Shown in pieces: positions 1-6,567 of a DNA stretch of 7,361 nt. A program made the translations under genes and the position numbers. The notes under the pieces were generated by a model. That model was not told where the DNA came from. It did not search any database and worked only from the letters and a program-made list of their open reading frames with translations. Source of the stretch: Bacteroidales bacterium (GTDB taxonomy: Bacteria; Bacteroidota; Bacteroidia; Bacteroidales; UBA932); contig JAFUUB010000103.1 in NCBI GenBank assembly GCA_017483985.1, positions 1 to 7,361 on the forward strand, written 5' to 3'. Each line of letters begins with the position of its first letter. Positions within the stretch are counted from its first letter, which is position 1.

Positions 1-383
1 GTTCCATCAAGGACATGAGCCGTCTCCCTTCAGCTATTTTCGTAGTGGACGTACAGAAAGAGGCCAATGCCGTCAAAGAGGCAAACCGTCTCAACATCCC
101 GGTTATCGCTATGGTTGATACTTGTTGCGATCCTACTCCGATTGATTATGTGATTCCGGCGAATGACGACGCCGCGAAGAGCATCGAACTCATCACCGAT
201 GTTCTCTGCGCCGCCATCCAGGAGGGATTGAACGAAAGGAAGCTCGAAAAGGAGAAAGAGGCTGAGGCCGCTCCCGCCCAGGAGCAGCAGGCTGCCGGCA
301 AGAAGCTCCGTGCCCGCCGCGGTACCAAGGTCGAAATCGAGGCCGAGGCTCCCGCCGCTGAAGAAGAAGCGAAGGCTGAATAA
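1..383 (+). CDS. rpsB: 30S ribosomal protein S2, C-terminal part (5' truncated)
   Basis: The reading frame is open from base 3 at the window edge, so the true start lies upstream; the ATG at 15 is internal. The visible residues [20 protein letters not shown] and the following [14 protein letters not shown], then [17 protein letters not shown], are the conserved C-terminal core of bacterial S2, which sits on the small ribosomal subunit and helps recruit S1 and mRNA. The conserved core ends near position 242. After it comes a tail of about 46 residues (243-380) rich in Glu, Ala and Lys, with a basic patch [10 protein letters not shown] in the middle. Similar charged tails are, to my knowledge, frequent in Bacteroidota S2. 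tsf follows after 24 bases on the same strand, the usual rpsB-tsf order, so the two are almost certainly cotranscribed. Identity is very secure; only the N-terminal half is missing. Confidence 0.97.
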   Translation, partial: SIKDMSRLPSAIFVVDVQKEANAVKEANRLNIPVIAMVDTCCDPTPIDYVIPANDDAAKSIELITDVLCAAIQEGLNERKLEKEKEAEAAPAQEQQAAGKKLRARRGTKVEIEAEAPAAEEEAKAE

Positions 384-407
384 TTTTGCTCTAAAAAGAA
401 TACGATT

Positions 408-1241
408 ATGGAAATTACCGCCAAAGACGTAATGAAACTGCGTCAGATGACTTCCGCCGGCATGATGGATTGCAAGAAGGCCCTCATCGAGGCCGAAGGC
501 GATTTCAAGAAAGCCGTCGACATCATCCGTGAGAAGGGTAAGCTCGTCGCTGCCAAGCGTGCGGACCGTGAGACCACCGAAGGTGCTGTCCTCGCCCGTA
601 TCGAAGGTGGCAAGGCTGTCCTTGTCTGCCTTGGCTGCGAGACCGACTTCGTCTCCGCCACCCCGGACTTCAAGGCCCTCGCCGGCGAAATCGCCGACGC
701 CGCCATCAAGGCTTTCCCGGCTGACGCCGAAGGCCTGAAGGCCGCCCCTTGCTCCAACGGCCACACCGTGGAGGAGGAAATCTCCGCCCAGACCGGCAAG
801 ACCGGTGAGAAGCATGTCCTGGCTTGCTACGAGACCCTCGAGGCCCCGTTCATCTCCCAGTACATCCACTTCAACGGCAAGCTCGGTGCCATCGTCGCCT
901 TCAACAAGGAAGTTCCCGCCGAGGTCGGCAAGAATGTCGCCCAGCAGGTTGCTGCGATGAACCCGGTTTCCGTCAGCAAGTCTGACTGCCCGGCCGAACT
1001 CGTCGAGAAAGAGCTCGCCATGTACAAGCAGCAGATGGCCGAGGATCCGAAGATGGCTGGCAAGCCGGAAGCGATGCTCGAGAACATCGCCAAGGGCAAA
1101 CTCGGCAAGTTCTTCAAGGAGCAGACCCTCGAGGAGCAGGATTTCGTTTGGGACAACAAGATCTCCGTCGCCAACTATATCGCTTCTGCCGATAAGGAGG
1201 CCAAGGTCGTTGCTTTCAAGCGCTTCTCCCTCAGCGACTAA
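408..1241 (+). CDS. tsf: Translation elongation factor Ts
   Basis: EF-Ts is the cytoplasmic guanine nucleotide exchange factor that releases GDP from EF-Tu. The 277-residue protein is close to the usual length (E. coli about 283). Residues 1-55 form the UBA-like N-terminal domain, including the signature LRQMTSAGMMDCKKAL, followed by REKGKLVAAKRADRETTEG. The EF-Tu-contacting motif appears as C77-E-T-D-F-V82, matching the family TDFV motif. The two core subdomains follow, and the C-terminal LEEQDFVWDN is also typical. The ATG at 408 is the only sensible start: it lies 24 bases after rpsB and directly precedes the conserved N-terminus. The leader is A-rich with no Shine-Dalgarno sequence. Expression is probably driven from the ribosomal protein promoter upstream of the window. 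A strong intrinsic terminator follows 27 bases after the stop. No anomalies seen. Confidence 0.98.
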   Translation: MEITAKDVMKLRQMTSAGMMDCKKALIEAEGDFKKAVDIIREKGKLVAAKRADRETTEGAVLARIEGGKAVLVCLGCETDFVSATPDFKALAGEIADAAIKAFPADAEGLKAAPCSNGHTVEEEISAQTGKTGEKHVLACYETLEAPFISQYIHFNGKLGAIVAFNKEVPAEVGKNVAQQVAAMNPVSVSKSDCPAELVEKELAMYKQQMAEDPKMAGKPEAMLENIAKGKLGKFFKEQTLEEQDFVWDNKISVANYIASADKEAKVVAFKRFSLSD

Positions 1242-1268
1242 TTCTACGTCTACGGACTGATTCCCAGG

Positions 1269-1306
1269 GGAGTGATGCCGGTATCCGGGATCACTCCTTT
1301 CTTTTT
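1269..1306 (+). terminator. Intrinsic terminator after tsf
   Basis: GGAGTGAT (1269-1276) pairs perfectly with ATCACTCC (1290-1297). The intervening bases continue the stem after one G-G mismatch (CCGG with CCGG) and leave a three-base loop TAT. The stem is followed at once by TTTCTTTTT (1298-1306), a plus-strand U-tract. This should end the rpsB-tsf transcript. It lies only 11 bases before the ATG of the next gene, so it could also limit readthrough into that gene. Confidence 0.85.
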
Positions 1307-1317
1307 CAGATAAAGTG

Positions 1318-3228
1318 ATGAAACGGTATTTCGATCCTTTGTTCAGCGTCCTGCGGAACCTGCTGCTGGCCCTTGTCCTGTATACGGTCTGCCGGCTGGT
1401 GTTCTTTGCGGAGAACCGGGAACTGTTCCCGGAGGTCAGCAGGGCCGTCTTCGGCCGCCTGATGCAGGGTGGCCTTCGTTTTGACATTTCCGCCCTGATG
1501 TACACCAATGCCTTGTACATGGTCCTGGCGCTGCTGCCTTTCCCGTTCCGCAGGCGCCGAGGCTGGCAGGGACTGGTCAAAGGCCTGTATGTCGTGCCGA
1601 ACTTCGTCGCTTTTGCCGCCGATCTGGCGGACTCGGTTTATTTCCCGTTCTCCAACCGCCGCACGACCTTTACGATCTTCCGCCAGTTCGGCGGAGACGA
1701 TCTCGGCGGCGTCTTCCTGCACGAATTTGTCGCCCATTGGTACCTGGTCCTGCTCGGACTGGGCATCCTGGCCGCTCTGATTTTCCTGTATCGCCGACCG
1801 CGCTTTTACGAGGGCCGGTGGGACTGGAAAGACTATGCCGTGCACCTGGCTGTCCTGGTGGCGGTCATCTACCCTGTCGTCGGGGGAATGCGGGGCGGAT
1901 TCGGCGTGACGGTCCGGCCAATCGCCTTGAACGACGCCAACCTGTACGCGGATCGTCCGCTGCAGGCAGGGGTTGTGCTCAATACCGCTTTCAGCATGTA
2001 CCGGACCCTGGGAGACGATTCGTTCCAGGACCCGCATTACTTTGAGACGGAGGCCGAGGCACAGGCCATTTTCGACCCGGTCCATGTCCCGGCGGATACC
2101 ACGGCCTTCCGTGCCAAGAACGTCGTCATTCTGATCCTGGAGAGTTTCTCCGCCTCCTACAGCGGCCTCCTGACGGAACTGCAGGGCCTTCCGCAGCCCA
2201 CGCACATGCCCTTCCTGGACTCGCTGAGCCGCGAATCGCTGGTCTTCCGGAATTCCTTCGCCAACGGACGCGTCAGCATTGAGGCCCTGCCTTCGGTGAT
2301 GTGCGGCCTCCCTTCGCTGATCGAGCCGTTCTTCCTGACGCCCTATGCCCAGAACGATGTGCGCGGCCTGGCCCGCGAACTGGGCGAGAAAGGCTATTCT
2401 TCCGCTTTCTTCCATGGCGCGGCCCGCCAGTCGCTCGGCCTGGCCGGTTTTGCCAACAACACCGGATTCCAGAAGCAGTACAGCCGGGAGTCCTATAATA
2501 ACGAAGCGGATTACGACGGGACCTGGGGTATCTGGGACGAGCCTTTCCTGCAATATTTCGAGCGGGGGATTGGTGACCTCAAGCCGCCGTTCATCGCGAC
2601 GGTCTTCACGCTGTCCTCCCACCATCCGTTCAACGTCCCGCCGCAATACGAAAATGCCTTTGATCCCGGGACCATTCCGATGCATCGCTGTGTAGCCTAC
2701 TCGGACCATGCCATCCGGAAGTTCTTTGAATCGGCCCGGAAAGAGCCCTGGTACGAAGATACGATCTTCATCATCACGGGCGACCACACCAACCGGACCG
2801 ACCTTCCCGAGTACCAGACCGATTGCGGCCGGTTCCGGATCCCGATCATCTTCTATACCCCGGACGGGTCGCTGAAGGGCCTTCGCGACGGCATCGCCCA
2901 GCAGACCGACATCAAGCCTACGGTGCTGGGCTGGCTCGGCTATGACCAGCCTTTCCTGAGCTTCGGTGTCGACCTGGCCCGCACGGCGGATGAGGACACG
3001 TTCGCCATCAATTACCTGCCGAACGGCACCTTCCAGCTCTTCCAGGGTGAATGGCTGCTCCAGTTCGACGGACAGAAGCCCACGGCCCTCTACCGCTTCC
3101 GGACCGACCTGATGCTGGAAGACAACCGCCTGGAGGCTGAACCCGAAATCGCGGCATCCCTGACGCTGAAACTCAAGGCCCTCCTCCAGCAGTACATCAC
3201 CCGCATGATGGAAAACCGGATTTCCTGA
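1318..3228 (+). CDS. LTA synthase / phosphoglycerol transferase family membrane enzyme (alkaline phosphatase-sulfatase fold)
   Basis: A 636-residue inner-membrane protein with an extracytoplasmic catalytic domain. Positions here count from the GTG at 1315, which gives one extra residue; the ATG at 1318 is the likelier start because GTG and ATG are adjacent and ATG is preferred. Five hydrophobic segments lie at about 11-31, 58-76, 88-110, 138-158 and 173-200. The soluble domain starts near 265. Visible active-site motifs are NVVILILESF (metal ligand E276), NGRVSIEALPS (predicted nucleophile S321), SSHHPF (H436/H437) and GDHTNRT (D490, H491). This is the architecture of LtaS and OpgB/MdoB-type enzymes, which move phosphoglycerol from phosphatidylglycerol to a glycan or lipid. 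A Gram-negative makes no classical lipoteichoic acid, so the acceptor is unknown; phosphoethanolamine transfer cannot be excluded. No promoter element is visible between tsf and this gene. Family call is strong, substrate unknown. Confidence 0.9.
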   Translation: MKRYFDPLFSVLRNLLLALVLYTVCRLVFFAENRELFPEVSRAVFGRLMQGGLRFDISALMYTNALYMVLALLPFPFRRRRGWQGLVKGLYVVPNFVAFAADLADSVYFPFSNRRTTFTIFRQFGGDDLGGVFLHEFVAHWYLVLLGLGILAALIFLYRRPRFYEGRWDWKDYAVHLAVLVAVIYPVVGGMRGGFGVTVRPIALNDANLYADRPLQAGVVLNTAFSMYRTLGDDSFQDPHYFETEAEAQAIFDPVHVPADTTAFRAKNVVILILESFSASYSGLLTELQGLPQPTHMPFLDSLSRESLVFRNSFANGRVSIEALPSVMCGLPSLIEPFFLTPYAQNDVRGLARELGEKGYSSAFFHGAARQSLGLAGFANNTGFQKQYSRESYNNEADYDGTWGIWDEPFLQYFERGIGDLKPPFIATVFTLSSHHPFNVPPQYENAFDPGTIPMHRCVAYSDHAIRKFFESARKEPWYEDTIFIITGDHTNRTDLPEYQTDCGRFRIPIIFYTPDGSLKGLRDGIAQQTDIKPTVLGWLGYDQPFLSFGVDLARTADEDTFAINYLPNGTFQLFQGEWLLQFDGQKPTALYRFRTDLMLEDNRLEAEPEIAASLTLKLKALLQQYITRMMENRIS

Positions 3229-3239
3229 GTGCCGGTGCA

Positions 3240-3279
3240 TAAAAGATGAACGCCTCCCGATTCCCATCGGAAGGCGTTC
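3240..3279 (-). terminator. Hairpin terminator, best read on the minus strand (cyclophilin gene)
   Basis: Two arms, 3248-3261 and 3266-3279, pair over 14 positions. On the plus strand there is a C-A mismatch (3256/3271) and a TCCC loop. As minus-strand RNA the mismatch becomes a G-U wobble and the loop becomes GGGA, a GNRA-type tetraloop. Only the minus strand has a U-rich run right after the stem (ATCTTTTATG). I infer it ends the cyclophilin transcript after a 3' untranslated stretch of about 120 bases. It also lies 19 bases past the stop of the convergent membrane-enzyme gene and may act weakly in that direction. Confidence 0.6.
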
Positions 3280-3304
3280 GCAATTCTAACCTAAAACTTA
3301 ACCT

Positions 3305-3367
3305 ATGAAAAAACTATTCGACCATTTCTATTGCAATGTCTGTGCCAGAGCAGGGACGGTTTGGTAG
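3305..3367 (+). CDS. Possible 20-residue small ORF
   Basis: An ATG at 3305 opens a 20-codon frame ending in TAG at 3365-3367, peptide MKKLFDHFYCNVCARAGTVW. In its favour: the leader just upstream (TAACCT at 3287-3292 and again at 3299-3304) with ATGAAAAAA looks like a typical Bacteroidota start context, more so than random intergenic DNA. The peptide carries a C-x-x-C pair (YCNVC). Against it: it is very short, I recognise no family, no promoter is visible, and a minus-strand 3' untranslated region probably crosses the same bases. It could equally be the remnant start of a lost secreted-protein gene. Function unknown. Confidence 0.2.
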   Translation: MKKLFDHFYCNVCARAGTVW

Positions 3368-3369
3368 AA

Positions 3370-3392
3370 TTTTCGGTCGAAAAGTGTTTTTT
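3370..3392 (+). terminator. Weak hairpin plus T-tract, possible plus-strand terminator
   Basis: TTTTC (3370-3374) and GAAAA (3379-3383) can pair around a GGTC loop, followed by GTG and a run of six T (3387-3392). The stem is short and AT-rich, so it would be weak. It is the only plus-strand terminator-like signal after the membrane-enzyme gene and the possible small ORF. Confidence 0.25.
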
Positions 3393-3398
3393 CTTCAT

Positions 3399-4124
3399 TT
3401 ATTCGGCCGCCGGCTCCGGAGGTGTCGGCTGGGAGGCCGGATCAAGGGTGACCTTGATGATCTTGACCGGGTTCAGCGGGAGGTCGCGGTTGTTGGTGGC
3501 GACCTTCGCAATCTTGTCGATCACGTCGAGGCCTTCGATGGTCTCGCCATAGACCGTGTAGTCTCCGTCAAGGGCGGCGCAGGCGCCTTCATCCTGGACC
3601 AGGTAGAACTGGGAACCGGAGGATTCTTTGTTGGGGTTGGCGGCATCTCCGCGGCGGGCTGCAGCGAGGGCGCCTTTCTTGTGCTTGTACTCGGGGACGA
3701 ATTCGGCAGGGACGGTGTAGCCCGGGCCGCCGGTGCCGTACTGCGCGACGGCGGAGGTGTCGCGGGTCAGCGGATCGCCGCCCTGGATCATGAATCCGTC
3801 GATGACGCGGTGGAAGAGGAGCCCGTCATAGAATCCGGTGAGGGCGAGGCGCTCGAAGTTCTCCCGGTGCTTGGGGGTCTTGCTGTACAGTTTGATCTTC
3901 AGGGTGCCGAGGCTGGTCTGGACATCGAAGACCGGCTCCTCCGGAAGGAGCGGGATCATGGTTTCAGCTTCTTTCATTTTCTGTTGGAATTGGACTTGTT
4001 CGAGGGAGTCGAGGCGGGCCTGTTCCGCGGCTTCCGCTTCTGCCTTCTTGGCCTTGTTGTTTCCGCAGGCCACCATCATCGCCGCCATGCCCAGGCAGGC
4101 GAGGGATTGGAAGATTCTTTTCAT
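3399..4124 (-). CDS. Cyclophilin-type peptidyl-prolyl cis-trans isomerase, lipoprotein
   Basis: A 241-residue cyclophilin that should catalyse proline isomerisation during folding of envelope proteins. Residues 1-20 are a lipoprotein signal peptide (MKRIFQSLACLGMAAMMVAC) with lipobox M-V-A-C20, so the mature protein is lipid-anchored in the periplasm. Residues 22-55 are a highly charged, probably helical linker. The cyclophilin domain runs from about 65 to 227, with FHRVIDGFMIQGGDP (104-118, catalytic R106) and SGSQFYLV (169-176). The last 14 residues are Pro/Ala-rich. The ATG at 4124 is chosen over one at 4142 because it places a normal signal peptide at the N-terminus and starts ATGAAAAGA; the upstream start would add MSKPYN. 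No acidic surface-export motif follows the Cys. It is divergent from the hexosaminidase gene and shares its promoter region. Family call is very secure; the substrate is unknown. Confidence 0.95.
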   Translation of the reverse strand: MKRIFQSLACLGMAAMMVACGNNKAKKAEAEAAEQARLDSLEQVQFQQKMKEAETMIPLLPEEPVFDVQTSLGTLKIKLYSKTPKHRENFERLALTGFYDGLLFHRVIDGFMIQGGDPLTRDTSAVAQYGTGGPGYTVPAEFVPEYKHKKGALAAARRGDAANPNKESSGSQFYLVQDEGACAALDGDYTVYGETIEGLDVIDKIAKVATNNRDLPLNPVKIIKVTLDPASQPTPPEPAAE

Positions 4125-4159
4125 GTTATAAGGTTTTGACATTTGTTCTCGTGCGACTG

Positions 4160-4167
4160 CAAATGTA
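4160..4167 (-). promoter_or_regulatory. -7 promoter element for the cyclophilin gene
   Basis: Minus-strand TACATTTG matches the Bacteroidota -7 consensus TAnnTTTG exactly. The start of transcription would fall near 4153, giving a leader of about 29 bases to the ATG at 4124. No good TTTG -33 element is found at the ideal distance; a TTTG exists at a long 25-base spacing (near 4193-4196). Confidence 0.6.
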
Positions 4168-4179
4168 CTGAAAAATGTC

Positions 4180-4187
4180 TATTTTTG
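4180..4187 (+). promoter_or_regulatory. -7 promoter element for the hexosaminidase gene
   Basis: TATTTTTG matches TAnnTTTG exactly. Transcription would begin near 4194, about 25 bases before the ATG at 4219. The -33 position holds only a weak CTG-like match around 4156-4160, inside the opposing -7 element. A short inverted repeat, TGTCT (4176-4180) and AGACA (4190-4194), brackets the -7 and could be an operator, although arms of five bases may be chance. Confidence 0.6.
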
Positions 4188-4218
4188 TAAGACAAACGAA
4201 AAAAACACGAGCGATACC

Positions 4219-5928
4219 ATGAACTTCAGAAACCTGATTCTGACCCTTCTTCCGGCCCTGGCCCTAACCGCGTGCCATGCGCCCCAGGCCCCCGAAATCC
4301 ACGTGATCCCCCAGCCGCAGCAGATTACCGCTACGGGCGGAGTCTTCAAAGTCGCCGGCGCGCCGGTCAGCTATGAAGGCGTCGATGCCCGCACCGCCGC
4401 ACAGATCCAGAATTTCGCGACCCGCCTGACCACCGTCACCGGAAAGGCCAGCCTGGTCAGCGAGACCCTGCAGGACAAGGGTTTCTCCTTCCGCACCGAC
4501 GCCTCCCTGACTCCGGAAGCCTATACCATTGATATCAAACCGGCTGCCGTCCAGGTTGCCGCATCCGATTTCAACGGTTTCTTCTATGCCCTCCAGACCC
4601 TCGGCCAGATGCTGCCGCCCGCTTTCTACGGGGACGCCAAGGCCAAGGCCGACTGGGTGCTTCCCTGCGCGCAGGTCAACGACGCCCCCCGCTTCGGCTA
4701 CCGGGGCATGCACATGGATCCGTCCCGCCATTTCTGGAGCGTGGACGAGGTCAAGAAGTACCTCGATGTCATGGCCCTGTATAAGCTCAACCGGCTGCAC
4801 TGGCACCTAACCGACGACCAGGGCTGGCGGGTCGAGATCAAGAAATACCCGAAACTGACCGAAGTCGGCTCCCAGCGCAAGGAGACCATAGTGAAGAAGA
4901 ATTTCAATCCCTATGTGGGTGACGGTCAGCCCTATGGCGGCTTCTATACCCAGGATGAGATCCGCGAAGTGGTGGCCTATGCGGCCGACCGCGGCATCAC
5001 CGTCATTCCAGAGATCGACCTTCCGGGCCACATGCTGGCCGCCTTGGCCGCTTATCCGGAGCTGGGCTGCACCGGCGGTCCCTATGACGTCTGGACGATC
5101 TGGGGCGTTTCCGAGGATGTCCTTTGCGTGGGGCAGGAAAAGACCTTTGAATTCCTGGAAGGCGTGCTGACCGAGATCATGGACCTCTTCCCGTCCGAAT
5201 ACATCCACATCGGCGGCGACGAGAGCCCGAAGGTCCGTTGGGAAAACTGCCCGCGCTGCCAGGCCCGCATCCGCGCCCTCGGCCTGCGCGACGGCAATGG
5301 CCACACCAAGGAGCAGCTCTTGCAAAACTACGTGACGGCCCGTATGCAGGAATTCCTGGGCAAGCATGGCCGCAAGATCATCGGCTGGGATGAAATCCTG
5401 GAAGGTGAGCTGGCTCCGGGTGCGACGGTCATGTCCTGGCGCGGCGCCGACGGCGGCATCCAGGCGGCGAGCCGTGGCTTCGACGTCATCATGACCCCGA
5501 ACTCCCACTTCTATTTCGACTACTACCAGAGTCAGGAACGCGACCGCGAGCCCTTCGGCATCGGCGGTTATGTCTCACTGGAGAAGGTCTACAGCTTCGA
5601 TCCGTATGACAAGCTTTCCGAGGAGGCCAAGCCGCATATCCTCGGCGCACAGGCCAACCTGTGGACCGAATACATCGCGACTCCGGAGCACCTGGAGTAC
5701 ATGCTGCTGCCGCGCATGTGCGCCCTCAGCGAGGTACAGTGGTGCCAGGAACGTGATTACGACCGATTCCTGGCCTCACTCCCGCACACCGGCGAGATCC
5801 TGGACGCGTTGGGCTATACCTGGTGCAAGTATGCACTCGGAACGGCCGGCATGCCGGGGGACGAACATCCGGTCCGGACGCCCGAGGAAATGGAACAGTA
5901 CCGGTCGGAAAACAAATGGGACTGGTAA
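4219..5928 (+). CDS. Beta-N-acetylhexosaminidase, GH20 family lipoprotein
   Basis: A 569-residue exo-hydrolase that removes terminal beta-linked GlcNAc/GalNAc from glycans by the substrate-assisted mechanism of GH20. Residues 1-19 are a lipoprotein signal with lipobox L-T-A-C19. About 27-150 is the GH20b-type N-terminal domain. The catalytic barrel starts at PRFGYRGMHMDPSRHF (157-172, substrate-binding R170), then LHWHLTDDQGW (193-203), PEIDLPGHM (264-272) and HIGGDE (330-335) with the catalytic pair D334/E335. IIGWDEILEG (387-396), MSWRG (405-409) and GAQANLWTEY (476-485) supply further active-site aromatics. It ends soon after the barrel with no carbohydrate-binding module. The mature N-terminus (CHAPQAPE) lacks an obvious acidic surface-export signal, so a periplasmic face is plausible. 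No SusC/D genes are nearby, so it is not in an evident polysaccharide utilisation locus. Targets could be host glycans, chitin oligomers or recycled cell wall. Confidence 0.95.
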   Translation: MNFRNLILTLLPALALTACHAPQAPEIHVIPQPQQITATGGVFKVAGAPVSYEGVDARTAAQIQNFATRLTTVTGKASLVSETLQDKGFSFRTDASLTPEAYTIDIKPAAVQVAASDFNGFFYALQTLGQMLPPAFYGDAKAKADWVLPCAQVNDAPRFGYRGMHMDPSRHFWSVDEVKKYLDVMALYKLNRLHWHLTDDQGWRVEIKKYPKLTEVGSQRKETIVKKNFNPYVGDGQPYGGFYTQDEIREVVAYAADRGITVIPEIDLPGHMLAALAAYPELGCTGGPYDVWTIWGVSEDVLCVGQEKTFEFLEGVLTEIMDLFPSEYIHIGGDESPKVRWENCPRCQARIRALGLRDGNGHTKEQLLQNYVTARMQEFLGKHGRKIIGWDEILEGELAPGATVMSWRGADGGIQAASRGFDVIMTPNSHFYFDYYQSQERDREPFGIGGYVSLEKVYSFDPYDKLSEEAKPHILGAQANLWTEYIATPEHLEYMLLPRMCALSEVQWCQERDYDRFLASLPHTGEILDALGYTWCKYALGTAGMPGDEHPVRTPEEMEQYRSENKWDW

Positions 5929-5936
5929 GACGACAG

Positions 5937-5962
5937 GGGCTGGCCTTCGGGCCGGCCCTTTT
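5937..5962 (+). terminator. UUCG-capped intrinsic terminator after the hexosaminidase gene
   Basis: GGGCTGGCC (5937-5945) pairs with GGCCGGCCC (5950-5958) over nine positions, one of them a G-U wobble in plus-strand RNA, around a C(UUCG)G loop, an especially stable tetraloop. TTTT (5959-5962) follows. On the minus strand the wobble becomes an A-C mismatch, the loop is CGAA and no T-run follows, so it works mainly for the plus-strand gene. The T-run touches the stop codon of the convergent transporter gene. Confidence 0.85.
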
Positions 5963-6567
5963 CAGTATAAAAGGAGTCCGGCGATGCCGCCGGCGATGAT
6001 GATATAGATCGGATTGACCTTGAAGCCCAGCGAAGCGACCATGGCTGCGGCGAACAGGGCCCAGCTCTTCCAGTCCATGAAGTTTTCTTCCACGATGGCG
6101 AAGTGCGGGATGAGCCCGGTCCAGGACGTGTCGACCATCAGGATGACGGCCGCGGCGCCGATCAGGCCGACGACGGCGGGACGGAGCCAGCCCATGACGC
6201 CTTCGAACAGGCGGTTCCCCATGAATTTCTCGTAGAACTTGACCATCGTCAGGACGATGAAGAATGAGGGCAGGATGAGGGCGAAGGTGGCCGTTGCGGA
6301 GCCGAGGATGGCGACCGCGTGGGAGGCACCGGCACTGGTCAGGACTTCATAACCGGTGTAGGTGGCGCAGTTGACACCGATCGGGCCGGGGGTCATCTGG
6401 GAGATGGCCACGATGTTGGTAAAGGTACTCTCGCTGAGCCAGTGATGGGCCACGACGACCTGGGTCTGGATCAGGGAAAGCATGGCGTAGCCGCCGCCGA
6501 AGGTGAAGACGCCGATGATGAAGAAGGTGACGAACAGCTGGCCGAAGAGGAGGATCGTTTCCATCAT
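5962..6567 (-). CDS. Chromate transporter family protein, half-size (second of pair)
   Basis: A 201-residue inner-membrane protein of the CHR (ChrA) family, short-chain type. Visible family motifs are FTFGGGYAML (21-30) and QMTPGPIGVN (57-66), followed by hydrophobic segments around 82-108, 130-144 and 167-181, and by NPIYIIIAGGIAGLLLY at the C-terminus. The start ATG overlaps the stop of the upstream gene (ATGA, 6564-6567), so translation is probably coupled; a second ATG directly follows. Known short-chain CHR proteins are encoded as tandem pairs that together match the two halves of full-length ChrA and act jointly. The family exports chromate, taken as a sulfate analogue, but the natural substrate in an anaerobic Bacteroidota is not known and resistance should not be assumed. 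Its stop codon lies at the edge of the hexosaminidase terminator. Confidence 0.93.
   Translation of the reverse strand: MMETILLFGQLFVTFFIIGVFTFGGGYAMLSLIQTQVVVAHHWLSESTFTNIVAISQMTPGPIGVNCATYTGYEVLTSAGASHAVAILGSATATFALILPSFFIVLTMVKFYEKFMGNRLFEGVMGWLRPAVVGLIGAAAVILMVDTSWTGLIPHFAIVEENFMDWKSWALFAAAMVASLGFKVNPIYIIIAGGIAGLLLY

Noticed and set aside
30..1580. 516-codon open frame on the minus strand
   Set aside because: It lies antisense to rpsB, tsf and the start of the membrane-enzyme gene, all with clear family motifs. Its translation is low-complexity (Gly/Leu/Asp/Arg-rich) with no recognisable domain. GC-rich third positions commonly keep the opposite strand open.
1306..3267. 653-codon open frame on the minus strand
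   Set aside because: It mirrors almost exactly the LtaS-like gene, whose membrane helices and active-site motifs are unmistakable. The antisense product is rich in Arg, Gln, Glu, Gly and Val without any domain.
3336..4139. 267-codon open frame on the plus strand opposite the cyclophilin gene
   Set aside because: The minus strand encodes a textbook lipoprotein cyclophilin; the plus frame is Gly/Val/Asp/Arg-rich shadow sequence and has no promoter.
4125..4142. Upstream ATG (4142) for the cyclophilin gene
   Set aside because: It would add MSKPYN before a normal lipoprotein signal peptide and leave a leader of only about 11 bases. Not excluded, but less likely.
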